From: Holophagae bacterium
GTDB lineage: Bacteria > Acidobacteriota > Holophagae > Acanthopleuribacterales > Acanthopleuribacteraceae
Assembly (NCBI GenBank): GCA_030429565.1
Contig: JAUIFE010000031.1
Coordinates: forward strand, 1 to 64,000
Direction: 5' to 3'
Length of the DNA: 64,000 nt
Position numbers and translations under genes: made by a program. Every line of letters starts with the position of its first letter. Position 1 is the first letter of the stretch. The notes under the pieces were generated by a model. That model was not told the DNA's origin and made no database searches. It saw only the letters and a list, made by a program, of their open reading frames with translations. This document shows positions 9,269 through 17,955 of the stretch, one piece after another.

Positions 9269-9970
9269 ATGAATGTCTCGTTTTGGCCCGACGGGCCGCC
9301 GTTAATCCAAATTGCCGGCGTGATCGATCGCGCTGAATGCGATGCCTTGACCGCGGCCGGTGTGACCTGGTTGGGTTTCCCGTTGCGGCTCGACGTCCAT
9401 ACGCCGGATCTGTCGGAGGCCGATGCGGCGGCACTGCTGGCTGCTTTACCCGCCGGCGTCCACGGCGTGGTCATCACCTATCTCGATCAAGCCGACGCCA
9501 TTGTGGCTTTTTTGCGTTCGCTCGGCGCGCGTTGTGTTCAGCTCCACGGGCCGATTACCCTTGGTGAACTGCGCCGTTTGCGAGAATTGGAACCCAAGTT
9601 ATTCATCATCAAGAGTTTGGTGGTGCGCGCCGACAATGCGACCGACTTGCAAAACCAGGTTCAGGAAACAGCCGCTTGGGTCGATGCGTTTATTACCGAT
9701 ACCTTCGATGCGTCGTCGGGTGCCAGCGGGGCGACCGGCTTGACGCACGATTGGCGGGTGAGCCGGGCCTTAACCGAGGTTTCCCCGAAGCCGGTGATTC
9801 TGGCGGGTGGACTCAATCCCGACAACGTTGCCGCCGCGATTGCGGCTGTACGACCCGCCGGTGTTGATGTTCACACCGGGGTCGAAGCGCCGGATGGGCG
9901 CAAAGATATGGCAAAAGTGCAGGCATTTATTGCGGCGGCCCGGGCGGCCTACGCCCAGTTCGATGAATGA
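9269..9970 (+). CDS. TrpF-like (phosphoribosylanthranilate isomerase fold), catalytic Cys absent
   Basis: A 233-residue (beta/alpha)8-barrel protein resembling phosphoribosylanthranilate isomerase. Matching elements are VQLHG in the middle, FITDTFDASSG-GATGLTHDW in the region holding the catalytic Asp (shown with a gap), and VILAGGLNPDNVAAAI followed by GVDVHTGVEAPDG near the phosphate site. However, the N-terminal strand reads IQIAGV where active TrpF has KICG, so the catalytic Cys is Ala. The SP-R stretch after GF is also replaced (GFPLRLDVHTPDL). Tryptophan synthesis by this copy is therefore doubtful. The ATG at 9269 follows gaggtgg. No other trp gene is near. Its last 8 bases overlap the start of the giant sensor kinase, suggesting translational coupling and perhaps a ligand or signalling role. 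Confidence 0.75.
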   Translation: MNVSFWPDGPPLIQIAGVIDRAECDALTAAGVTWLGFPLRLDVHTPDLSEADAAALLAALPAGVHGVVITYLDQADAIVAFLRSLGARCVQLHGPITLGELRRLRELEPKLFIIKSLVVRADNATDLQNQVQETAAWVDAFITDTFDASSGASGATGLTHDWRVSRALTEVSPKPVILAGGLNPDNVAAAIAAVRPAGVDVHTGVEAPDGRKDMAKVQAFIAAARAAYAQFDE

Positions 9971-12900
9971 CAATGGATCGGTTCGATCCCTGGCGATGGG
10001 TGAAGACCGGTGGTGGGAGAACCTTTTTTTGGTGGAACAGTCGGTAAAACCAAACGCCGGACGTGCGCTTTCAGCACGCGCGCTCCTGGTACTACGTGGG
10101 ATGCTGCTTTTCTGCAGTTTGCCGATGACCGTGTCGTGGCTGTGCGCCTACCAAATTTATCCCGTCAAATCACTGACCATTGAGGATGGTCTCTCGCACG
10201 CCACCGTTTACGAGGTGTTGCAGGACGAGCATGGCTTCATGTGGTTCGCCACGCAAAACGGGCTCAACCGTTACGACGGCTTGACCTTTAAAGCCTATGT
10301 TCACGATAGCTTTGATCCCCAATCGCTCAGTGCCAAGGGTATTAGTTCTATGGTGATTCGGCCCGACGGAAAATTTTGGTTGGGTACTTGGGGTGGCGGT
10401 CTCAACCTTTTCGATCCCGAAACCGAAACCTTTCAGCACTTTTCCCACGACCCACTCGACCCAACCAGCATTGGTCACAACGAAGTGCACCGCCTGTATT
10501 TGGATCACAGCGACCGTTTGTGGGTGGGCACCAGTCGTGCCGGCCTCAACCTTTTTAATCCCGCCGATCAGTCTTTTACCCGTGTCAGTCAAGGAAAGCT
10601 GGGTTTGCCGGGCACCCGCATTTGGGCCATGGCTGAGGATCAGCGCGGCCGCCTTTGGGTCGGCAGTCAACGCGGACTTTGTTACGTCGAAGGCGTTGAT
10701 CGAGTGACTTGCCCCAAACCTGAATCGCTCGGCCCTATCGACATGCCGCATCCGCAAGCACGGACCCTGATGCACGACGGTGCGCACACCCTCTGGGTTG
10801 GCACCGAAGGCGGGCTGGTCTTGCTGGACACGGTTCAGGATCGATTTCAACAACCGGTATTTGAGGGCGCCGACAGTTCTTGGTTGCTGCAAGACCGCGT
10901 GAACGTGATCTATCGCGATGCGGCTGATTTTATTTGGGTTGGTACCATGAATGGCGGCTTGTTTCGCCTGAAACGGCGCCCCCCCGCACCCACTGGTAGC
11001 GCCGCAGGGGCGCCGGTATTTACCGTGCGTCGCTTTCACTATCGCCCACTCGATCCCGGCAGCTTGACCCAGGACGACATTCGCGCGGTTTATCAAGATC
11101 GCGGCGGTAGCCTCTGGGTTGGTACCCGTGCCGGGGGGCTTAATCGTATTAATTTGAATTCATTGAAGTTCGAGCTGTACCGCGTTTCTGTTAGAGAGGC
11201 CATTGACCCCGCCTTTAACCGGATTACCGCGATTGTGCCGCGTGCCGATGACGATTTTTGGTTGGGCACGACCAAGGGATTAATCCACTACCGCACGAAT
11301 CGCCCCTTCCAGGACATTTACTTTAATGAACCCGACAATCCCGCCTCGTTGAGTCGCAATCGCGTTCTGTGTTTGCTGCAATCGGCTCGTGACGGCTTGT
11401 GGATTGGCACCTGGGAAGGCGGGTTGAACCATTTTGACGAGCAGTCTCAGACGTTTACGCGCTACCAACACGATCCCGACGACCCGCGTTCGCTTAGCAA
11501 CGATACCGTACTCGACATGGCCGAAGACGGTGACGGCACCATTTGGATTACCACGGACCGTGGTCTCAACCGCCTCGACGCCGACCGCAACGGTTTTGTG
11601 CGTTATCAACCACCCGAACTGGTGCCGAGCCAAGAGCAACAACGGCTCAACGCCCTTGCGATCGAACCTTCCGGCATCTTGTGGATCGGCACCTACGAGG
11701 ACGGCCTCAAGCGCTTCGATCCCGCCTCCGGCCTGTTTACCGGTTACTATAAAAGTGCCCTAAACGACGGTGGCTTGCCGAGTAACCGCATTGTTTCGCT
11801 CTATTTGGATCGCGATAATCAGCTTTGGATCGGGACCAATGACGGTGGGCTCAGCATGTTGGCCGATACCGAGGCCGGCCCCATTCGCGCGCACTTTGAA
11901 ACCTTCCAAATCAAAGACGGCCTGCCCAATGACACCATCTTCGGGATTGAAGGCGATAGCGACGGTTTCCTGTGGATTAGTACGGACCGCGGCTTGTGCC
12001 GCTTCGATCCCAAAACGCGGCGATTCCGGAATTACGATCCCAAGGACGGCTTGCAGGGTTTTGGTTTTCTACCGCGTGCCACCGCCGTGGCCGATGACGG
12101 CTGGTTTTACTTCGGTGGTAATCGCGGTTTGAACCGCTTCCAGCCCGAGAAGGTGCGCAACAATCTGCACGAACCGCCGGTTCACATTACCTACTTTCGC
12201 GGCAATTTAGATGAAGCCCCCTTGACCCCCTACCTTGAACCGGATCGCGTGGCGATGGTCGCACCTGGCGAAAACGTGGTTTTATTTCGTTATGTGGCGC
12301 TCGATTTTGCCGCGCCTCACAAAAATCAATATGCGTATCGTTTGGAACCCTTTGACGATGAATGGGTTGATGCCGGTTCGCGCACCCAAGCCACCTACAC
12401 CAACTTGCGTCCCGGTCATTACACCTTTCGCGTTAAAGCGTGCAACGACGACGGCGTCTGGAACGAAAGCGGGGCCGCCTTCCGTTTTGAAGTCTCCATG
12501 CCATGGTGGCGTTCACCGATTGCCTTCATCGGTTACGTGGCGATCGCCGTTTTGTGTTTACTGGGTCTGTGGTTCCTGCAAAAACAAAAATTGCGACGCG
12601 CGCAGTTGGTCAACCAAAGCTTGATGCAACTGGACAAACTCAAAGACGAATTCCTGGCCGGCACCTCGCACGAATTGCGCACGCCGCTGAATGGGATGAT
12701 CGGCATCGTCGAGTCGCTTCTCGACGGGGTGGCCGGCCCACTCAGTGAAAAAGCTCGGTCCGATTTGAAAATGGTCCAGTCCAGCGGCCGTCGTTTGGTC
12801 AGTTTGGTTAGCGACATCATGGATTTCTCGCGCATCAAAAACAACAGCCTGGAGCTCAACCCGCGCAATTTGGATCTGCGCGCCGCTACCGACGTGGTCA

Positions 12901-15137
12901 TGACCCTGATGCAGCCGCTCATCGGTGGCAAACGCGTCAAACTCATCAATGAAGTAAGCCCGAACCTACAGCCGATCCTCGCCGACGAAAACCGGTTACA
13001 GCAAATCCTCATCAACTTGGTCGGCAACGGTTTGAAGTTTACCGAAAGTGGTGAAATCCGTGTGGGCGCGCGCAAAGTCGCCGGCGTCATTGAGATTTAC
13101 GTCGAAGATACCGGTGTCGGCATGAACCAGGAAAAAATCGAAACCATTTTCGACACCATCGAGCATTCCACCTTGCCTGGCCGACGGGTGCGTTACGGCG
13201 GCTCCTTGGGACTCGCCATTACCAAACAGTTGATCGAGTTACACGGCGGGCGCGTCACCGTCAAATCCTCCGAGGGCCAGGGTACCCGTGTCGTCTTTAC
13301 CTTGCCCATGGGTGAGGCCGGCACCGGCTTTTTTACCGTCGGTGACGGTGATACCGGCTCACATGCCGCCGTGCCGGTACCGGTTCCGATTGAGGAAGCG
13401 CCGCTCGTCGACCCGGTTCCCACCGTCAAGGGTTCGGCCTACAACCAAAAATTCCACATTCTCATCGTGGAAGACGAAACGCTCAATCGCCAGGTAATGG
13501 CCAACCATTTGGCGGTGATGGGCTTCCGCGTCACCGAAATGGCAACCGGACGCGAAGTGTTGCGGGCCATTGAACAGGGGCTCCATTTTGATTTGGTGCT
13601 GCTCGATGTGGTTATGCCGCGTATTTCCGGCTACGAAGTCTGTCGTCGCATCCGCAAGCGTTACGCCGTACAGGATTTGCCCGTCATCTTCCTCGCCGCC
13701 AAACACCAAATTTCCGATGTCGTCGCCGGTTTTGAGTCGGGTGGCAACGATTACATCACCAAACCCGTCAGCAAAGACGAGCTGGTCAGCCGCATCAACA
13801 CCCACACCCGATTGCTGGATATTCACCGCAACCTGGAACAGAAGGTAAAAGAACGCACGCGTGAGCTTGCTTTTCGCAACACCGAGTTGGAATCTCTGGA
13901 CGACATCGTCAAAGCCGTCAACCGCGAAATGGAAATGGGTCAGGTGTTGGAGACCCTGCTGGCGCAATCACTGCACCTGTTGCCCGAAGTCGACCACGCC
14001 GTCTTTTTGATGTGGCAGCCAGGCTTTAACCTCTACCAATTTGTTGCCGCCGCCGGTTACCCGCTCGCCGAACTCGAGCGTCGCTCTTTGTCCCGTGAAG
14101 ATGTGGTCCAAGATCTGCGTCGCTTGCGCGATGTCGCCGACGGCATTTTCCCCGTGCCTGATTGTAGTGCGCTCGGCCTTACTCAAGTGTTGGCACCCTT
14201 GAACACACCGCTCTCGATGCTGGTGATGACTTTGCCGGAAGGGAACAAACCCGACAGTTTGTTGGTGTTGGTCAATACGGAGCGCGAAAAAGCCTTCGAT
14301 AAAGCCGCCGCCTCTCGCCTTAACCGCTTTCGCGAACATGCATTGGCCGCGGTTTCCAAGGCCCATGTGCTTGAAGAATTGCGCAACAAAAACGAGGCGA
14401 TTGTAGCCAAGTCGGAAGAGCTGGAGTCGAAAAACAAGGAGTTAGAGCAGGCTTACTCCAAACTGGAAGATGTTAGCTTGACCGATCCGCTAACCGGCTT
14501 GCGCAACCGCCGCTATTTGGTGCGTTACATTGACCGCGACGTCCACAAGGTTTTGCGCGATTACGCCGACGGCCCGGATCCGGCCGCGGGCGAGGACAAG
14601 GACCTTATTTTCCTGCTGCTGGATTTGGACCATTTTAAAGCCGTGAATGACAACTACGGTCACGCCGCCGGTGACAAAGTCCTGTCGCAATTTGCCGAGC
14701 TGTTGCGCGAGGTGTGTCGCCAGTCGGATGTGATCGTGCGCTGGGGCGGAGAAGAGTTTCTCGTGGTGAGCCGCTTCACCCATCGCCGTTTTGCCAATGA
14801 TGTTGCTGAGCGGATTCGTTCGGCGATTGCCGCCTTTGACTTTGATTTGGGTGACGGCGTCACCATTCACCGCACCTGTTCAATCGGTTTTGCCTGCATT
14901 CCTTTTCTGCCCGAAAGCGCCGGTCGCTTAACTTGGGAGCAGGTGATCGATATTGCCGACCAAGCGCTGTACGTGGTCAAACGATCCGGCCGCAACGGTT
15001 GGTTGGGTATTCGCGCCGGCGAGGGGCCGCAGGATCCAGATTTGTTCAAACAAATTCGCGATGATTTGGTCGGTTGCCTTGAGCGTGGTCAAATCCAGTT
15101 GGACACCTCGCTCGAGCGTGATCAGCTCAAATTGTAG
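9963..15137 (+). CDS. giant hybrid sensor: two-component propellers, Y_Y_Y, histidine kinase, receiver, GGDEF
   Basis: About 1724 residues from the ATG at 9963. A hydrophobic segment near residues 45-65 should export the sensor part to the periplasm. Fourteen blade motifs of the W[VI]GT-GGL-F type follow, enough for two seven-bladed propellers. Then come a Y_Y_Y domain and a transmembrane helix at about 850-872. The kinase part has the HisKA H-box SHELRTPLNGM (phospho-acceptor His903), the N-box NLVGNGLKFT, G1 DTGVGM and G2 GGSLGLAI. The receiver carries phospho-acceptor Asp1215 in LLLDVVMP (VLLDVVMP). A coiled coil and a GAF-like region lead to a GGDEF domain with an intact GGEEF at 1595-1599. 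An RQSD allosteric I-site lies five residues before it. A surface signal should thus pass through phosphorelay to c-di-GMP synthesis. It overlaps the TrpF-like gene; the precise start is uncertain (9996 also possible). Confidence 0.9.
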   Translation: MNDNGSVRSLAMGEDRWWENLFLVEQSVKPNAGRALSARALLVLRGMLLFCSLPMTVSWLCAYQIYPVKSLTIEDGLSHATVYEVLQDEHGFMWFATQNGLNRYDGLTFKAYVHDSFDPQSLSAKGISSMVIRPDGKFWLGTWGGGLNLFDPETETFQHFSHDPLDPTSIGHNEVHRLYLDHSDRLWVGTSRAGLNLFNPADQSFTRVSQGKLGLPGTRIWAMAEDQRGRLWVGSQRGLCYVEGVDRVTCPKPESLGPIDMPHPQARTLMHDGAHTLWVGTEGGLVLLDTVQDRFQQPVFEGADSSWLLQDRVNVIYRDAADFIWVGTMNGGLFRLKRRPPAPTGSAAGAPVFTVRRFHYRPLDPGSLTQDDIRAVYQDRGGSLWVGTRAGGLNRINLNSLKFELYRVSVREAIDPAFNRITAIVPRADDDFWLGTTKGLIHYRTNRPFQDIYFNEPDNPASLSRNRVLCLLQSARDGLWIGTWEGGLNHFDEQSQTFTRYQHDPDDPRSLSNDTVLDMAEDGDGTIWITTDRGLNRLDADRNGFVRYQPPELVPSQEQQRLNALAIEPSGILWIGTYEDGLKRFDPASGLFTGYYKSALNDGGLPSNRIVSLYLDRDNQLWIGTNDGGLSMLADTEAGPIRAHFETFQIKDGLPNDTIFGIEGDSDGFLWISTDRGLCRFDPKTRRFRNYDPKDGLQGFGFLPRATAVADDGWFYFGGNRGLNRFQPEKVRNNLHEPPVHITYFRGNLDEAPLTPYLEPDRVAMVAPGENVVLFRYVALDFAAPHKNQYAYRLEPFDDEWVDAGSRTQATYTNLRPGHYTFRVKACNDDGVWNESGAAFRFEVSMPWWRSPIAFIGYVAIAVLCLLGLWFLQKQKLRRAQLVNQSLMQLDKLKDEFLAGTSHELRTPLNGMIGIVESLLDGVAGPLSEKARSDLKMVQSSGRRLVSLVSDIMDFSRIKNNSLELNPRNLDLRAATDVVMTLMQPLIGGKRVKLINEVSPNLQPILADENRLQQILINLVGNGLKFTESGEIRVGARKVAGVIEIYVEDTGVGMNQEKIETIFDTIEHSTLPGRRVRYGGSLGLAITKQLIELHGGRVTVKSSEGQGTRVVFTLPMGEAGTGFFTVGDGDTGSHAAVPVPVPIEEAPLVDPVPTVKGSAYNQKFHILIVEDETLNRQVMANHLAVMGFRVTEMATGREVLRAIEQGLHFDLVLLDVVMPRISGYEVCRRIRKRYAVQDLPVIFLAAKHQISDVVAGFESGGNDYITKPVSKDELVSRINTHTRLLDIHRNLEQKVKERTRELAFRNTELESLDDIVKAVNREMEMGQVLETLLAQSLHLLPEVDHAVFLMWQPGFNLYQFVAAAGYPLAELERRSLSREDVVQDLRRLRDVADGIFPVPDCSALGLTQVLAPLNTPLSMLVMTLPEGNKPDSLLVLVNTEREKAFDKAAASRLNRFREHALAAVSKAHVLEELRNKNEAIVAKSEELESKNKELEQAYSKLEDVSLTDPLTGLRNRRYLVRYIDRDVHKVLRDYADGPDPAAGEDKDLIFLLLDLDHFKAVNDNYGHAAGDKVLSQFAELLREVCRQSDVIVRWGGEEFLVVSRFTHRRFANDVAERIRSAIAAFDFDLGDGVTIHRTCSIGFACIPFLPESAGRLTWEQVIDIADQALYVVKRSGRNGWLGIRAGEGPQDPDLFKQIRDDLVGCLERGQIQLDTSLERDQLKL

Positions 15138-15396
15138 GTGAACCGCACTGCCCGCCGTCACGTAAACAGCTTTTGGGGCCGGTCTGAGCGGAAATTCATA
15201 TCCCTACCGGCGTGGCCAGGGTGTAAAATAATCTCGGCTCCCTTTATTCAATGGCACCGATGCCTCCGAAAGCTCGCGGCATAGAGAGAGCCACGTATAA
15301 AAATCTCGTCCTTAACCTTTTTCATCGTTTGTATATCATCGAATTTCGAGGCCGCTATGGCTTCGCGTGAGGGTTCGGTCGAGTAAGGAGTATTCT

Positions 15397-16404
15397 ATGG
15401 CGACAGCAAAAGACAGTGGACACTTTGTCCTCAAGGATGAATGTTCAACCATTCACAAGGACAATCGGACCCTTCACGAGTACGAAAACGGCTCCTGTTT
15501 GACCGGTCATGAAGGGTCGATGTGGGTGCGTGATGCCGACGATGATGAATTTAAAGGGAAAAAGGCGTCTGGGTCCACGTGCAACTATCGCTACCAAGCG
15601 ATTCACCGGTTGAAAGGCGGCCACCGCAGTAAAGACACGCAAGACATTCTTTACGGCTATAAAACCAAACGAGCCACCACGGTGGTGAACACTTCGATTG
15701 TGACCAAGCCGGGTCAAGACGTGCCGAGCAACGACAATCTCTACTACCGCATGACCATCCCGCTGCCCAAGCGGAAAAACGATTGGCGCGTAGACGGGCC
15801 CCAGGATACCAAATACTCCAATGGCTACGAGAATGTGCCCAAGGGCGCCAACTTTTACGCCCAAACTTGGCCCTACTGGAATAATGCCCACCACATCATT
15901 CCCAAAGGGACCCTGAAAAGCTCTATTATGGCTTCCGATCATCACGAAATGATCCAGCGCGGACTACTCGACGCCCAGTACAATGTCAATCACCACGTCA
16001 ATATGCTGCTCATGCCGCAAGATCGCGAGGTTGCCGCCCACATTGGTATTTTGCGGCACTTGCAACAGCGCGATCAGGACGGTTATATGACCAGTCCGCA
16101 GGTGGGCAACCACCCGCGATACAATAGCTTGGCCGAAAAGAAGTTGGTCTCCATCGTCAATGATTTTAATGAGATTGTGGTTGAGGCTAATAAAAAAGCA
16201 GATCCGACCAAACACCAAGTCCCTAAGTTTCGTTTGTCGAAGAAGAAGCTTGAAGACCTTTCCGACAAACTGTTTGATTGGATTGTGACGCACAGCGCCA
16301 CCCACGCCGGCGAATCGATTGATTCCGCCGCCAACCGTTTTGGTCTTGACGGTGACATGCCGTCGACGCGCGCGGGACGTTCCTCGCGCAGAGGACGCGC
16401 CTAA
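15397..16404 (+). CDS. AHH-type HNH/Endo VII superfamily nuclease (predicted toxin/effector)
   Basis: A 335-residue protein. The centre carries WNNAHHIIPKG, with the AHH triad at residues 164-166, then YNVNHHVNMLLMPQDREVA (histidines in 196-202). This pattern defines the AHH family of HNH/Endonuclease VII-fold nucleases, known from polymorphic toxin systems and type VI secretion effectors; the predicted action is metal-dependent DNA cleavage. The first 150 residues match no trafficking domain I recognise (no PAAR, VgrG, Rhs or signal peptide). The C-terminus is Ser/Arg-rich. The ATG at 15397 follows aaggag at 15385-15390. Two immunity-type genes and a ketosynthase-like gene follow on the same strand, the usual order of an effector cassette. 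Activity and export route are inferred. Confidence 0.8.
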   Translation: MATAKDSGHFVLKDECSTIHKDNRTLHEYENGSCLTGHEGSMWVRDADDDEFKGKKASGSTCNYRYQAIHRLKGGHRSKDTQDILYGYKTKRATTVVNTSIVTKPGQDVPSNDNLYYRMTIPLPKRKNDWRVDGPQDTKYSNGYENVPKGANFYAQTWPYWNNAHHIIPKGTLKSSIMASDHHEMIQRGLLDAQYNVNHHVNMLLMPQDREVAAHIGILRHLQQRDQDGYMTSPQVGNHPRYNSLAEKKLVSIVNDFNEIVVEANKKADPTKHQVPKFRLSKKKLEDLSDKLFDWIVTHSATHAGESIDSAANRFGLDGDMPSTRAGRSSRRGRA

Positions 16405-16443
16405 TTTCGCGACCGTGTCGCAACTGTTCCGGCCTTTAGATCG

Positions 16444-16466
16444 CCCCGGCCCTGTGGTTGCCGGGG
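16444..16466 (+). terminator. GC-rich hairpin between nuclease and immunity-like gene
   Basis: The inverted repeat ccccgg / ccgggg (6-bp stem, 11-base loop) lies 39 bases after the nuclease stop and 29 bases before the next ATG. It is followed by tgtgtctctt, a weak U-rich stretch. It could act as a partial terminator or mRNA-stability element that alters the ratio of toxin to antitoxin transcript. Confidence 0.4.
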
Positions 16467-16494
16467 TGTGTCTCTTATTCCAAGGAGTTCATCA

Positions 16495-17124
16495 ATGAAA
16501 TGGTTTGAAATCAATTTGATGCCCATGTTTGACGACGACTTTGTATTTATCAAACACCCCTACCCGGAAGAAATTAAAAGCTGGTCCTATGTGATCTCGC
16601 GCGGTGTTCGGGCGGCTTCTGAAGAGTATCCCGACGAACCCAAGGTCCATATGGATGAAGGCCACCAGGGCATGGTTCTGCCCGACTTAATCGGCAACGT
16701 CTCCTCCATGCTTGTGGTTAGCAAACGTGTCAAAGAAGTGATTGCTTCCCCTGAGTTAATTAACGACGATGTCGAATATCTTCCCGTTTGGATTTACAAC
16801 CACAAAGGGCGTTTGGCTTCCAAAGACTATTTCCTTGTCAACCCGGTTGGTTCTATCGATGCGCTCGATCACGAAGCCTCCGACATCAAAATGTTCGAGG
16901 GTGATGTGGTTTCACTCGATAAGCCTGTGATTGATGCCCGTAAAGGCATGAAAGCACCAGACTTATTTCGTCTTGTCGAGGATCGTGAACGCTACATTTG
17001 TTCCTCGGACTTCACCTATGACTTGGCCCAATTAGACCCGCCCGTTGTCAACATGCGGTTTTTTGAGTTAGAGGATACCCATGCGGCCGAAGCTGAAGCC
17101 GAGGCCAATGCAAACGCGGATTAA
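16495..17124 (+). CDS. DUF1629/Imm11-like putative immunity protein
   Basis: A 209-residue soluble protein. The pattern VVSKRVKEVI, then VEYLPVWIYNHKGR, YFLVNPVGSIDALD and, near the end, PDLFRL with a following SSDFTYDLAQL is that of the DUF1629 (Imm11-type) family, common in myxobacteria beside nuclease toxins. Such proteins are thought to bind and neutralise a cognate toxin in the cytosol. The C-terminal 15 residues are a Glu/Ala/Asn-rich tail. The ATG at 16495 is preceded by aaggag at 16482-16487. Directly following the AHH nuclease, it is the first candidate for its immunity protein. Family assignment is from remembered motif order, not a search. Confidence 0.65.
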   Translation: MKWFEINLMPMFDDDFVFIKHPYPEEIKSWSYVISRGVRAASEEYPDEPKVHMDEGHQGMVLPDLIGNVSSMLVVSKRVKEVIASPELINDDVEYLPVWIYNHKGRLASKDYFLVNPVGSIDALDHEASDIKMFEGDVVSLDKPVIDARKGMKAPDLFRLVEDRERYICSSDFTYDLAQLDPPVVNMRFFELEDTHAAEAEAEANANAD

Positions 17125-17153
17125 TCACTCGGTCCCATCCAAGGATTTGTGAC

Positions 17154-17942
17154 ATGCCCCCTATTTTCCTACCGCTTGCGCGCAAGCATGCCGGCATGGA
17201 CTTGCTTAAATACAGTGCGAGAGGTGCCGCCGGCGATCTGAACTGGCGAACCTATGTGGCCGTGTGCCTGAACGCCCGGCGCGTCGCCGTGGCCGAGCTG
17301 TTGTTGGAGGGGAGCCAGACGCCGTTCTCCACCTACACCGGGCACAGTGGTGCTGCGTGGCTGCATTTCTTGCAGCAGGCACCCGACGATCAGCGCCTTA
17401 CCGCCAAAGGTGACGGCTTGTTCGACGCTGTTGCCGGCGGTCACCTCGCTCTCGCTGAGACCATTGCCCGTCATACTCCGTCTCAGCACAATCCCAAATT
17501 CGAATATGAAGAAGATTACCTCTACATTCGTTTGGTTGCCGAAATCCTACTGGGGGTCGCCGACGCCGAGGCGCTGCAAGACTTGCTCACGGAGTGGGAG
17601 AACTATTTGGACGGCACGCCTGACTTTCGTTTTGACTTTATCGCGCTTCTCTTGGGTGAGGATCTCGATGAGCTGGCCGAGGGGCTTGCCGACGCCTGTG
17701 ACGCCATGCGGGATTGGCTCGATGAACGCGTTGAGCGCAATTTACTAATGGCCGAAGACGAGGCGACACTCTGCCATATTTCTACCGAAGTGCTGACTTG
17801 GATTTTTCTGGCCGAACGTAGGGGGATCACGCCCGATCTCGACTACCCCTTGGCGCCTTCGCTCGCTCGGGTTCGTAAGGCTGTGACGCCACCACTTGAC
17901 GGCTGGCGAACGATCGCTGATGTCTTTACATCCGGCGAGTAA
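17154..17942 (+). CDS. Imm49-like putative immunity protein
   Basis: A 262-residue acidic, mostly helical protein. It starts with an AR-G-A-type helical region, followed by AVAGGHLALAETIARHTP, EYEEDYLYIRLVAEIL and, close to the end, DLDYPLAPSLARV. This order resembles the Imm49 family of all-alpha immunity proteins from polymorphic toxin and T6SS loci. The ATG at 17154 follows aagga. It lies 29 bases after the DUF1629-like gene and overlaps the region just before the ketosynthase-like gene, consistent with one operon. It may be a second immunity protein for the same nuclease or an orphan immunity gene left from another toxin. Confidence 0.6.
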   Translation: MPPIFLPLARKHAGMDLLKYSARGAAGDLNWRTYVAVCLNARRVAVAELLLEGSQTPFSTYTGHSGAAWLHFLQQAPDDQRLTAKGDGLFDAVAGGHLALAETIARHTPSQHNPKFEYEEDYLYIRLVAEILLGVADAEALQDLLTEWENYLDGTPDFRFDFIALLLGEDLDELAEGLADACDAMRDWLDERVERNLLMAEDEATLCHISTEVLTWIFLAERRGITPDLDYPLAPSLARVRKAVTPPLDGWRTIADVFTSGE

Positions 17943-17955
17943 GAAGGTGACAACT

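Noticed and set aside
10170..13967. Long minus-strand frames inside the giant sensor kinase gene
   Set aside because: The plus-strand frame has continuous domain motifs; the antisense frames have none.
17896..17955. Upstream TTG start for the KAS-like gene
   Set aside because: It would overlap the Imm49-like gene and lacks a ribosome-binding site; the GTG at 17956 has gaagg at 8 bases.
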